Assembly: GCA_013289795.1 (NCBI GenBank)
Contig: JABCZH010000007.1
Span: forward strand, 124,001 to 188,000
Direction of reading: 5' to 3'
Origin: Acidobacteriota bacterium
GTDB lineage: Bacteria > Acidobacteriota > Terriglobia > Terriglobales > Acidobacteriaceae
DNA length: 64,000 nt
Shown here: piece by piece, positions 1-7,961 of the stretch
Numbering within the stretch: the first letter of the stretch is position 1
Layout: each line of letters starts with the position of its first letter
Translations under genes and position numbers: made by a program
Notes under the pieces: generated by a model
The model's input: only the letters and a program-made list of their open reading frames with translations
Told to the model about the DNA's origin: nothing
The model's database searches: none

Positions 1-1211
1 GCGCCGCGCAGGATTTCTCTGGTTATCAATCCGACGGCATGCTGCTCGAAGCCGGATTCATCTCACTCTTCTTTGCTCCGCCGGGAATTCGCCCACGACT
101 GGGGCGCAGCCATCCGCCATCGCGTGCCAGCATGTTTCTTCTGCTCTGGGAGTGGTTTCGCATCTACTTTGAATCCGGTGCAGTGAAACTTCTGAGCGGC
201 GATCCCGAGTGGCGCAACTTCACCGCTATGGACGAGTACTACCAGAACGGCCCGCTGCCCACCTGGATCGGCTGGTATATGCAGCACTTGCCCCACTGGT
301 TTCATGCCGCAAGCGTCTATGCGACGCTGGCCCTCGAACTGGGCTTGGTATGGATGTTCCTTCTCCCGCGTCGCTGGCGCATCGCGTGCTTTTTCATCGT
401 GACCCCGTGGCAGGTGGGGGTTATTCTGACCGCCAACTATACGTTCCTGAATTATCTGGTGCTGGTTCTGGGCGTGTTGCTGCTCGACGACAAATTGTTC
501 AACCGTTGGGCGCCACACGTCTCGCCGCTCTTGCGAGACGCGAGAGCGGAGTCTGCCATTGTCCCCGAAGCCGCACACTCCCCGCTTCGCTCAACGATCA
601 ACACAATCAAGCTTTCTTTTTCTTCCGCAATCCTGCTCTGGATCTTCTACGCCACAACGGTGCTAATGCTGTGGATGTTCTGGCGGTCCATTCCTTTGCC
701 CACTCAGCCCATCGTTGCGCTCGAGCCGTTTCGCATTGCCAATCGCTACGGACTGTTCGCGGTCATGACTCGCGGCCGATACGAAATCGAATTCCAGGGC
801 TCAAACGATGGCCAGAACTGGGTCGCATATCCATTCGGCTACAAGCCCCAGGACGTAGGCCAAGCGCCGCGAATCTATGCGCCTTATCAGCCGCGCTTTG
901 ATTGGAACCTGTGGTTCGCGTCTTTGGGCGAATGGAGGGATTATCCCATCGTGCTCAATACTGAAGTGCGCTTGCTTTCTAACGACAAAGATGTACTCGC
1001 GCTCTTCGCGGGCAATCCCTTTCCGCAAGGTCCGCCCCGCCAAGTACGTGCCGTTCTCTGGCAATATTGGTTCACCACGTTGGCCGAGAAACAGATTACC
1101 GGGGCGTGGTGGCGACGCGAGATGCGAGGCTTGTATGCGCCGACGCTAGAGCGCAGGGCCGACGGCAAGATCGGCGCCATCGAGATGCCTACAGTGACGC
1201 CGCGCGAATAG
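1..1211 (+). CDS. Lipase maturation factor-like membrane protein (5' partial)
   Basis: The reading frame is open from the left edge (frame starting at base 3), so the start lies outside the window. The visible part begins with an LLLEAGFISLFFAPPG segment, the style of the lipase maturation factor (LMF1) family, which has several membrane helices followed by a soluble C-terminal domain. Hydrophobic helices are seen near ALELGLVWMFLLP, FLNYLVLVLGVLLL and AILLWIFYATTVLMLWMF. The C-terminal part carries the family-like RYGLFAVMTRGRYEIEFQGS and FDWNLWFASLGEW segments. In animals LMF1 helps lipases fold in the ER; the role in bacteria is not established. It is followed after 55 bases by an oxidoreductase gene on the same strand. 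Family assignment is confident, function is not. Confidence 0.85.
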   Translation, partial: AAQDFSGYQSDGMLLEAGFISLFFAPPGIRPRLGRSHPPSRASMFLLLWEWFRIYFESGAVKLLSGDPEWRNFTAMDEYYQNGPLPTWIGWYMQHLPHWFHAASVYATLALELGLVWMFLLPRRWRIACFFIVTPWQVGVILTANYTFLNYLVLVLGVLLLDDKLFNRWAPHVSPLLRDARAESAIVPEAAHSPLRSTINTIKLSFSSAILLWIFYATTVLMLWMFWRSIPLPTQPIVALEPFRIANRYGLFAVMTRGRYEIEFQGSNDGQNWVAYPFGYKPQDVGQAPRIYAPYQPRFDWNLWFASLGEWRDYPIVLNTEVRLLSNDKDVLALFAGNPFPQGPPRQVRAVLWQYWFTTLAEKQITGAWWRREMRGLYAPTLERRADGKIGAIEMPTVTPRE

Positions 1212-1266
1212 CGGATGTGTTCTCGCGGGATGTGCCATCATGAGATGACATGCGGAGAAGCCCCGA

Positions 1267-3351
1267 ATGAGCCGTAAAGCATGCGTGGTCGGTGCCGGCC
1301 CCAACGGCCTGGCGGCAGCCATTGTTTTGGCGCAGGCTGGTTTCGACGTGGATGTGTTCGAGGCTGAGCCAACTCCAGGTGGCGCGGCGCGCACGCTTCC
1401 TTTGACGCTGCCCGGCTTTCTTCACGATTTCGGATCGGCGGTCCATCCCTGGGTGGTTGGGTCGCCTTTCTTCTCCTCGCTGCCGTTGCGCGATTACGGG
1501 TTGGAGTGCATCCACCCACCTGCGCCTCTAGCCCATCCTCTGGACGACGGCACAGCTGTGGTGTTGGAGCGCAGTCTTGGCGATTCTGAAGCTGCGCTGG
1601 GTGCTGACGGTAAGGCATGGCGGCGGCTGATGAAGCCATTCGTCGAACATTGGCAGGAATTCGCGCCAGAGGTACTTCAGCCGATTCACTTGTTCAGTCG
1701 TCATCCCTTGCTCATGGCGCGCTTCGGACTGAGTGCGTTTCGCTCGGCGGAATCACTGGCGAGCGCGTTTCGTGACGAACGCACACGAGCGCTCTTTGCC
1801 GGACTTGCGGCCCACTCTTTTCTGAAAATGGACGACACACTGAGCGGGGCATTTGGAATTCTGTTGGGAGTAAGCGCTCACGCGGTGGGCTGGCCCATTC
1901 CCCGCGGAGGTTCGCAGTCGATTACCAACGCCTTGTGTGGCTACCTGGCGAAACTCGGCGGCAAAGTGAAGGCCTCCACCCGCATTGAGAATCTTGAAAC
2001 GCTCCGCGATTATGAATTCACACTTTGCGATGTTACACCGCGACAATTACTGCGGATCGCGAGCGGTCGATTGTCGAACCAATACCGGCGGCGGCTGGAA
2101 CAATACCGCTATGGCCCGGCCGCCTTCAAGGTGGATTACGCGCTCTCGCAACCCATTCCATGGAGAGCAAGAGAATGCGAGCGTGCCGGGACCATCCATC
2201 TGGGAGGCAGCTTCGCGGAGATTGCCGCATCCGAGAAAGCCATGGCGACCGGGCAGCCCCCGGAGCGGCCGTTCATGATTCTGGCTCAGCCCAGCTTGTT
2301 CGATGCCACGCGCGCACCCAGCGGCAAACACACGGTGTGGGCCTATTGCCACGTTCCTAACGGGTCGACATTTGACATGCTGCCGCGAATGGAAGCTCAG
2401 ATCGAGCGCTTTGCGCCGGGGTTCCGTGATTGTGTTCTGGCGCGAAAAGTGTTTTCTCCCGCGGACCTTGAAAGCATGGACGCCAATCTGGTAGGAGGAG
2501 ACATTGGAGGCGGGGCTATGGATCTACGGCAGTTCCTGTTTCGTCCTACGCGGCTGCAATACGCGACTTCTGCCAAAGATATCTTTCTCTGCTCAGCGTC
2601 CACGCCGCCGGGCGCCGGAGTGCATGGGATGTGCGGATATCACGCCGCGCGGCTGGCGGTGTCGCGGATGAAAGGCAAGATCGGCTGGCAAGAAATGTTC
2701 AAAATATTGATGGTTGCTTTTATAGTCATCGTTGCCGTACTGGCCTCTACTCATGCGGACACACAGAATTGCGTGCTGTCGGGAACCGCGACCTGGTCGC
2801 CGCAAATGCGGGACATAATTGCGGACTGCAAGAACCGCTTTCCGTCTCCGGATAATCACGTCATCCTTGAAGTCGGAACCCAAGGAGACATAAAGCTTTT
2901 CGCTGAGCCTGAATCGCAAAGGCTCGAACTAACCGCGCGCCGGATAGAGGCTCCGGCGATGGTTGTATGGTCTCCAACATCAGACGCGTTTTTCGTGAAC
3001 GACGGAGAAGATTCGGGCATGTCGAGCGTCTTTCGATTGTTCAGGCTGAAAGCTGATCATGTTGTGGAAGACGATTCCATCGGACAACGAGCCGTCGCTT
3101 TATATCGTCACCACGTACGTTGTAATCCGCATTCAGCTGATCCCAATGTGTGGGGGTTTGGGTGGACGCCCGATGGGCGAAGGGTGTTCGTTTTGGTTCA
3201 AGCGACGACGGATGATCCATGCGGTCGATCCGAATGGTTTGTAACTCTAGTTGTCAGTGAAACCGACGGTGTAATTCTTGAAACACTTAGCAAGGAGAAG
3301 TCTAGAGAGAGATTCGCGCACATATTGCCGCCGGATCTCCTTGGAAAGTGA
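1267..3351 (+). CDS. Phytoene-desaturase-like FAD oxidoreductase fused in frame to a secreted-type domain
   Basis: Residues 1 to about 470 are an NAD(P)/FAD-dependent oxidoreductase of the phytoene dehydrogenase/CrtI-like group: a Rossmann dinucleotide motif GAGPNGLAAAIVLAQAG at residues 8-24, an acidic residue ending the second strand (VFEAEP), the GGAART loop, and a C-terminal FAD motif ending GVHGMCGYHAARLAVSR. Homologues of this group normally stop about there. Here the frame continues for some 218 residues. The extension starts at an in-frame ATG (2695) with what looks like a signal peptide, MFKILMVAFIVIVAVLAS, followed by THADTQN and a domain I do not recognise (WSPTSDAFFVNDG, VWGFGWTPDGRRVFVL), perhaps propeller-like. 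No stop separates the parts. Either this is a true fusion or the stop between two genes was lost. Substrate unknown. Confidence 0.8.
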   Translation: MSRKACVVGAGPNGLAAAIVLAQAGFDVDVFEAEPTPGGAARTLPLTLPGFLHDFGSAVHPWVVGSPFFSSLPLRDYGLECIHPPAPLAHPLDDGTAVVLERSLGDSEAALGADGKAWRRLMKPFVEHWQEFAPEVLQPIHLFSRHPLLMARFGLSAFRSAESLASAFRDERTRALFAGLAAHSFLKMDDTLSGAFGILLGVSAHAVGWPIPRGGSQSITNALCGYLAKLGGKVKASTRIENLETLRDYEFTLCDVTPRQLLRIASGRLSNQYRRRLEQYRYGPAAFKVDYALSQPIPWRARECERAGTIHLGGSFAEIAASEKAMATGQPPERPFMILAQPSLFDATRAPSGKHTVWAYCHVPNGSTFDMLPRMEAQIERFAPGFRDCVLARKVFSPADLESMDANLVGGDIGGGAMDLRQFLFRPTRLQYATSAKDIFLCSASTPPGAGVHGMCGYHAARLAVSRMKGKIGWQEMFKILMVAFIVIVAVLASTHADTQNCVLSGTATWSPQMRDIIADCKNRFPSPDNHVILEVGTQGDIKLFAEPESQRLELTARRIEAPAMVVWSPTSDAFFVNDGEDSGMSSVFRLFRLKADHVVEDDSIGQRAVALYRHHVRCNPHSADPNVWGFGWTPDGRRVFVLVQATTDDPCGRSEWFVTLVVSETDGVILETLSKEKSRERFAHILPPDLLGK

Positions 3352-3356
3352 TCGCG

Positions 3357-4166
3357 CTAGCGTTTCGCCGAAGTTGCCGGCAAATGGTCACTTACCAACG
3401 CCAGCAGTTCGTTCTGGAGGCTAGGAGCGCAAGCCACCAAGCCGGAGAGAAGCGGATTGCGGTTGTTACAGCGCAGCGGCTGATGATCCAGCGTGCCAAC
3501 GTAGCCTCCAGCACTGAGTACCAATGCTGCTCCAGCCGCCACATCCCATTCATTCTTGGGAGTCAAGGTGAAAGTCGCATCCGCCAGACCCGCAGATACC
3601 AAGGCCAACTTGTAGGCGACCGACCCCATTGGCCGAATCTTGAATTTCGCACTCTCGAACCGTTTCCACTCTCCGCGCTTGGTTTCGCTGCGGCTGGCGA
3701 GCAGCAGAGAGCCCTCGAGGATGGTTCGCTGGCTGGGGCGCGCCGGCTTGCCGTTGTAGGTCAGGCCTGTCTCCAGAGACCCGAGAAAAGTCTCATTGCT
3801 CGCAGGATTACAGATTCCGCCGGCAATCGGCACTCCGTCTTCTACCATGGCAACGGAAATGCAGTACTCAGGAATTCCGGCAACGAACTCGCGGGTGCCA
3901 TCGAGTGGATCCACCACCCACACCCGGCTTTTCTCCAAGCGGCCCAAATCGTCCACACTTTCTTCTGAGAGCCAGCCTTCGCCATCACGCAGGAGCTCCT
4001 TGCGGAGAACGGCGTCCGCGGCGCGGTCGGCTTCGGTTACGGGGTCGTGTCCCAGCTTATATTCCGCATTGATTGCGCCGGCGGTGAAGCGGTCGAACAC
4101 GGAGCGGGTAGCCTCCAGAGCAGACTGGATGCGTTTAACTATTTCGGCGTGAGAATTATTTGTCAT
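3357..4166 (-). CDS. cysQ: 3'(2'),5'-bisphosphate nucleotidase CysQ-like (inositol monophosphatase family)
   Basis: A 269-residue protein of the lithium-sensitive phosphatase fold. It has DPVTEADRAAD near residue 40, WLSEES (metal-binding Glu), and the catalytic DPLDGTREFVAG signature near residue 90, then a second metal site in NEWDVAAGAALVLSAGG. CysQ removes the 3' phosphate of PAP and PAPS, recycling the by-product of sulfate activation. The gene lies 21 bases behind the TauE/SafE gene and is the last of three co-directional genes beginning with ATP sulfurylase/APS kinase, which supports the CysQ role over inositol phosphatase. The ATG has AGGAA upstream. It converges with the oxidoreductase gene, with only 5 bases between stop codons. 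Confidence 0.87.
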   Translation of the reverse strand: MTNNSHAEIVKRIQSALEATRSVFDRFTAGAINAEYKLGHDPVTEADRAADAVLRKELLRDGEGWLSEESVDDLGRLEKSRVWVVDPLDGTREFVAGIPEYCISVAMVEDGVPIAGGICNPASNETFLGSLETGLTYNGKPARPSQRTILEGSLLLASRSETKRGEWKRFESAKFKIRPMGSVAYKLALVSAGLADATFTLTPKNEWDVAAGAALVLSAGGYVGTLDHQPLRCNNRNPLLSGLVACAPSLQNELLALVSDHLPATSAKR

Positions 4167-4187
4167 GGATATTCCTGGGCTCCCTCG

Positions 4188-4952
4188 TCACGCCATTAGC
4201 ATTCGTGCTCCCGTTACCAGCAGGACGGTGCAGAGGATACGCCGCAACCAAACCGTCGGCATGCGGGTGCTTAAGTGAGAGCCAAGCACGCCTCCGGGGA
4301 TGGAACCAATGACCAGCGCACCCACCAGGTAAGGGTCGATGTTGTGAATGCGGAAATGCATCAGGCTGGTTACGCCGGTAAGAATGACGGCGTGCATAAT
4401 GTCACTGCCCACCATCATTTTCGGGGGAAAGCTATAGAACAAGAGCAGCATCATCATGATGATGCTTCCTGAACCCACCGAAGTCATACCCACCAGAAAG
4501 CCCGCCAGCAAGCCGATGAAGAACATGCCGACAATTGACTTCATGGTGGGCTTCCGTTGGGTTACATGTTCTTCGATCCGCCGCTGGAAGAACATCAAGG
4601 TGGGAATGCAGATCAGCAGAATGCCGACCGCAGTGGTGATGAAGGTATTGACACCGTTGCCGTAGACGGTTCGCAGATGGCTAAGCAGGCTGACGCCGGC
4701 AATTGATCCGGGGACGCTCCCGGAAGCCAGGCACATGACTACTCTCGGCTTGATGGTGCCTTTTTTTACGTGGACCCATGCTGAACCGATCTTGGTGACG
4801 AAGTTAAACAGTGCGTCGGACCCCACCGCTAAAATGGGTGGGACCCGAAGCACGAAAATCAGGATGGGCAGCAGCAACACGCCGCCCCCAATGCCGGTCA
4901 TTCCAATCAGGGTGCCGACTACAAAACCGATCAGAATTTTTTCGATTAACAT
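4188..4952 (-). CDS. TauE/SafE-family sulfite exporter-like membrane protein
   Basis: A 254-residue polytopic membrane protein with the two-fold repeated glycine-rich motif of the TauE/SafE family (GTLIGMTGIGGGVLLLPIL at the N-terminus and GFLVGMTSVGSGSIIMMMLL in the middle). About eight hydrophobic segments can be counted. Members move sulfite, sulfoacetate or other organic anions across the inner membrane. Its place between ATP sulfurylase/APS kinase (gap 39 bases) and CysQ (gap 21 bases) on the same strand suggests export or uptake of a sulfur anion, although the substrate cannot be read from sequence. The start is an ATG; no other plausible start is closer to the first helix. Confidence 0.87.
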   Translation of the reverse strand: MLIEKILIGFVVGTLIGMTGIGGGVLLLPILIFVLRVPPILAVGSDALFNFVTKIGSAWVHVKKGTIKPRVVMCLASGSVPGSIAGVSLLSHLRTVYGNGVNTFITTAVGILLICIPTLMFFQRRIEEHVTQRKPTMKSIVGMFFIGLLAGFLVGMTSVGSGSIIMMMLLLFYSFPPKMMVGSDIMHAVILTGVTSLMHFRIHNIDPYLVGALVIGSIPGGVLGSHLSTRMPTVWLRRILCTVLLVTGARMLMA

Positions 4953-4991
4953 AACGTCAGTCGCATCTGGTTGAGAGCACGAACTTCATCA

Positions 4992-6737
4992 TCAGGCGCT
5001 GTGGCCATTGACTCCGATGAACCCCTCGCGTTCCATGTGCAAAATGATCTGCTGTGCCGCCTCTTCGGGGCTGAGATCGGCGGTGTTGATTACCACGTCG
5101 GCGTCCTTTGGTTCCTCGTAAGGATCGGAGATGCCAGTGAACTCTTTAAGGATCCCAGCGCGTGCCTTGGCATACAGCCCCTTGCGGTCACGCTGCTCGC
5201 AAGTCTCCACCGAGGTGGCAATGTGCACCAGGATGAAACCACCCACCGGTTCGATCATGCCGCGGACTGCCTTGCGGGTTGAGTCGTAGGGCGCGATGGG
5301 GGCGCAGATGGCGATCCCGCCGTTCTTGGTGATTTCCGAAGCCACATAGCCAATTCGGCGGATGTTGATGTCGCGGTGTTCCTTCGAGAAACCCAGTTCA
5401 GACGAGAGATGCTTGCGCACCAGATCGCCGTCAAGGATGGTGACCGGACGCCCGCCGGTTTCCAGAAACTTGGTTAACAGAACGTTGGCAATGGTTGATT
5501 TGCCAGAGCCTGAGAGCCCGGTGAAGAAAATGGTGACGCCCTGTTTATGCCGCGGCGGAAAACTTCGGCGCAGTTCCTGCACCACCTCGGGATAGGTAAA
5601 CCAGTTCGGTATGTCGCGTCCCTGGTTGAGCCGATCACGCAGGTCGGTCCCGGAGAGGTTCAGAACGCGCGAGCCGTTCGGCACCTCGTTGTCAGGGACG
5701 TATTGGTCCTGGTCTTCGAGGTACACCATCATGTTGAACGGGACCATGGTCACGCCAATGTCAGCTTCGTGTTTCTTGAATAGTTCCTGAGCTTCGTAGG
5801 GACCGTAGAAGGGCTTGCCGTCAACGTCTTTGCCCGGACCAGCATGGTCACGGCCAACGATGAAATGCGTGACCCCGTGATTCTTGCGGATGAGCGCATG
5901 CCAAATGGCCTCGCGCGGCCCGCCCATGCGCATGGCCAGCGGGAGCAGGGAAAGCTTCACGGTCCCTGCGGGAAACTTGGACAGCAGCAGTTGGTAGCAG
6001 CGCACGCGGGTGAAGTAGTCAACGTCGCCCGGCTTCGTCATACCCACCGAGGGATTAATCAGCAGGTTGGCCTCGATTTGCTTGGCTGCACGGAACGTCA
6101 ACTCCACGTGGGCGCGGTGCATAGGGTTGCGGGTCTGAAACGCGACCAGACGGCGCCATCCTAAACGCGCGAACTCGGCACGCAGTTCGGCGGGAGTCAG
6201 CCGCAGCCCGCGGAAGTCGTAGTGGGAGGGCATCTGCAGACCTTCCAAACCCCCGCCGACGTACCACAGATTGGACTTGTTCATTGCGTAGTCGGCGCCA
6301 GGGTGAGCGGTACTGGTGCTATTGAACACCGCTTTCGCTTCAGCTGCGCGGTCGGGTTGCCACACATCTTCTACGGAAAGAACCGCCAACATCACACCTT
6401 CAGGATCGCGCAAAGCGATCTTGCTGCTGCCAGGTTTCACAGTCTTGGCGAAGGCTTCGGTGACGTCCAGGGTGATCGGCATGGGCCAGATCACGCCACT
6501 CTTGAGCCGCATGTTATGACATACGCCTTCGTAGTCGGCCCGGGTCATGAATCCACGCAGCGGCGAAAAACCGCCGCTTAATAAGAGTTCCAAATCGCAG
6601 GTCTGGCGGGCGGTCAAGTCCCAAGATGGATATTCGCGCGATTGCGCCTTCAATTCGGTCGAACGTGCCGGTGTTGCGATGAGATTTACAAGCTCTCCGC
6701 CATGCGGCGGAATAAGATGACTGGTCGAAGCGGTCAA
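4992..6737 (-). CDS. sat: Bifunctional sulfate adenylyltransferase / adenylylsulfate kinase
   Basis: The protein has 581 residues. Residues 1 to about 390 are ATP sulfurylase: LSGGFSPLRGFM, the QTRNPMHRAHVEL nucleotide-binding motif (about 203-215) and GRDHAGPG (about 300). Residues from about 400 to the end are APS kinase: P-loop GLSGSGKST, DGDLVRKHL, and FTGISDPYEEP near the end. Together they convert sulfate to APS and then to PAPS in the cytoplasm. It heads a three-gene unit with TauE/SafE and CysQ. There is no ATG before residue 63; the chosen TTG at 6737 is preceded by AGGAGG at a spacing of about 9 bases, which decides the start. A set of inverted repeats lies 220-340 bases upstream. 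No PAPS or sulfite reductase is seen here, so PAPS could also feed sulfation. Confidence 0.95.
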   Translation of the reverse strand: MTASTSHLIPPHGGELVNLIATPARSTELKAQSREYPSWDLTARQTCDLELLLSGGFSPLRGFMTRADYEGVCHNMRLKSGVIWPMPITLDVTEAFAKTVKPGSSKIALRDPEGVMLAVLSVEDVWQPDRAAEAKAVFNSTSTAHPGADYAMNKSNLWYVGGGLEGLQMPSHYDFRGLRLTPAELRAEFARLGWRRLVAFQTRNPMHRAHVELTFRAAKQIEANLLINPSVGMTKPGDVDYFTRVRCYQLLLSKFPAGTVKLSLLPLAMRMGGPREAIWHALIRKNHGVTHFIVGRDHAGPGKDVDGKPFYGPYEAQELFKKHEADIGVTMVPFNMMVYLEDQDQYVPDNEVPNGSRVLNLSGTDLRDRLNQGRDIPNWFTYPEVVQELRRSFPPRHKQGVTIFFTGLSGSGKSTIANVLLTKFLETGGRPVTILDGDLVRKHLSSELGFSKEHRDINIRRIGYVASEITKNGGIAICAPIAPYDSTRKAVRGMIEPVGGFILVHIATSVETCEQRDRKGLYAKARAGILKEFTGISDPYEEPKDADVVINTADLSPEEAAQQIILHMEREGFIGVNGHSA

Positions 6738-7460
6738 ATCCGTGAACCTCCTAGGTTCATAAGAGTTTATGTCTACTATCGATTCCCGGCCTTTTTCCTG
6801 ACTGAAACGCGAGGCTCAGCACTTGCGGATTCCAGAGGGAAGGTGAAACCGTTGCCCTGCCAGAGTACTACGCAATTGGGTATAGCATCAATTCTAGATG
6901 GAATCGAGCGCAGCAAACCAAGTATGGAGCAATTCGGATGCCTTCACGGCGGCAAGTAGATGTCTATAAACAATTGAAACTAATTATCTTATAGACATTG
7001 TCCGCGAAATCCCTATAGTCCAATCGACAATGTGCAAGTCTTTGCGACAAAACTCCATTCGATCTTGCAACAGTTTTGTTACAGGCTGCCAGAGGGAAGT
7101 GTAATTAATTCCGCGGCGGCACGCTGGATTGAGGAATTTTGACATGACGGAACCGCCGAAGTGGACTCCTCATACTCCTAGGACCGATCCGACTGTTATT
7201 GAGTCTGGTTCGCTCAACGTCCTCCTGACGCCAGAAACGTAGCGCTTCGGTGGGCGGGGACAGGTCATTTCGAGGGGCAAGGGGGAATTGCCCACAGAAT
7301 ATTTGAGGACTTGGTTCAGCGTGGCATCTTGAATGCTTATCAGATGTCATACAGCCATTTATTTAGGTGATCTTTCTCCGTGGGGTGGTAACGGTGCATG
7401 AGGGGAGAGGTCGCAGCGACAACCTGCACTCAACGTATGAGGATCTTCTGAGTAGTTGCA
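6738..7460. other. Long intergenic region between divergent sat and LuxR-type genes
   Basis: This 720-base stretch separates the start of the sulfate activation operon from the first LuxR-type HTH gene. I see no convincing coding sequence; open frames here have atypical composition and no family resemblance. It is locally AT-richer (about 6955-7085) than the neighbouring genes and carries three overlapping or adjacent inverted repeats, listed separately. Confidence 0.5.
6960..7079. promoter_or_regulatory. Ladder of three inverted repeats, possible operator region
   Basis: Three perfect inverted repeats follow one another. ATGTCTATAA (6960-6969) pairs with TTATAGACAT (6989-6998). ACATTGTC (6995-7002) pairs with GACAATGT (7026-7033). 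ACAAAACT (7047-7054) pairs with AGTTTTGT (7072-7079). Spacers are 19, 23 and 17 bases, and the first two share bases. The region is AT-rich and lies between divergent genes, so it may bind a dimeric regulator or form alternative RNA hairpins. No T-tract follows, so simple termination is unlikely. Which neighbour it serves is unknown. Confidence 0.45.
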
Positions 7461-7832
7461 ATGGGGGAGAAAACTGTTCGCTTGGGTCCGCGGGAGCAGC
7501 AAATCGCCGATCTCTTACTGCAGGGTTGCGATAACACTGAAATCGCAAGCGAACTGAAAATGGCTCGGCGTACCGTCAAGGCCCATTTTAACCGGCTCTT
7601 CCTCCGTTTCGGAATTACCAGCGGAATCAAGCGAGTCAAGCTCGCAACCCTCTTGTACCGGAGCCAACTATGTCAGCAGCCCAACTCTACGGCAGCCGCG
7701 TCCCTAGTGAACGAGAGCGCTGGGTCATTGAACTCGTGGCCCAGGGACTTAAGAACAGCGAAGTCGCGGAAGTTATCGGGACCACGGAACACGTCGTCAA
7801 GAACTACCTCCGGAACATTTACGACAAGCTAG
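7461..7832 (+). CDS. Stand-alone LuxR-type HTH protein, cassette 1, first gene
   Basis: Residues 8 to about 70 form a LuxR/GerE-type DNA-binding domain: GPREQQIADLLLQGCDNTEI, then RRTVKAHFNRLFLRFGI. There is no receiver or sensor domain. Residues after about 73 are read over the next gene in another frame and look like chance sequence (rich in Ser, Thr, Asn), so the functional protein is probably just the HTH part. It is a paralogue of the gene at 12758, sharing the RVKLATxxY end of the domain. In that copy the stop comes right after the domain; here it has been lost or was never present, giving a 163-base overlap with the following gene. The start ATG has only a weak ribosome binding site. 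Confidence 0.72.
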   Translation: MGEKTVRLGPREQQIADLLLQGCDNTEIASELKMARRTVKAHFNRLFLRFGITSGIKRVKLATLLYRSQLCQQPNSTAAASLVNESAGSLNSWPRDLRTAKSRKLSGPRNTSSRTTSGTFTTS

Positions 7833-7903
7833 GGCTGTGGAACCGGGTCGAACTAGCGTTGTGGTACGAAGCGCGACGCTACGAAGATGTAGCCCGCGCC
7901 TGA
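7670..7903 (+). CDS. Stand-alone LuxR-type HTH protein, cassette 1, second gene
   Basis: A 77-residue protein that is almost entirely a LuxR-type HTH: PSERERWVIELVAQGLKNSE, then TTEHVVKNYLRNIYDKLGLW. The ATG follows GGAG at about 6 bases. It overlaps the 3' part of the preceding HTH gene and is most similar, within the window, to the second gene of the other cassette (12975-13214), sharing GTTExVVKNYLR and KLGxWxRxELAL. Without an input domain it may act by dimerising with its partner or be controlled only by expression. Target genes unknown. The convergent GAF/zinc-ribbon gene ends 58 bases further on. Confidence 0.78.
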   Translation: MSAAQLYGSRVPSERERWVIELVAQGLKNSEVAEVIGTTEHVVKNYLRNIYDKLGLWNRVELALWYEARRYEDVARA

Positions 7904-7961
7904 GGGAGCCGGCTTCCATTCCCGCCGAAAAAGGCGCGACGCCTCATCCTGCAAGTAGACT

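Noticed and set aside
7105-7350. Minus-strand 81-codon frame in the long intergenic region
   Set aside because: No ribosome binding site or family match; it looks like degenerate intergenic repeat sequence.
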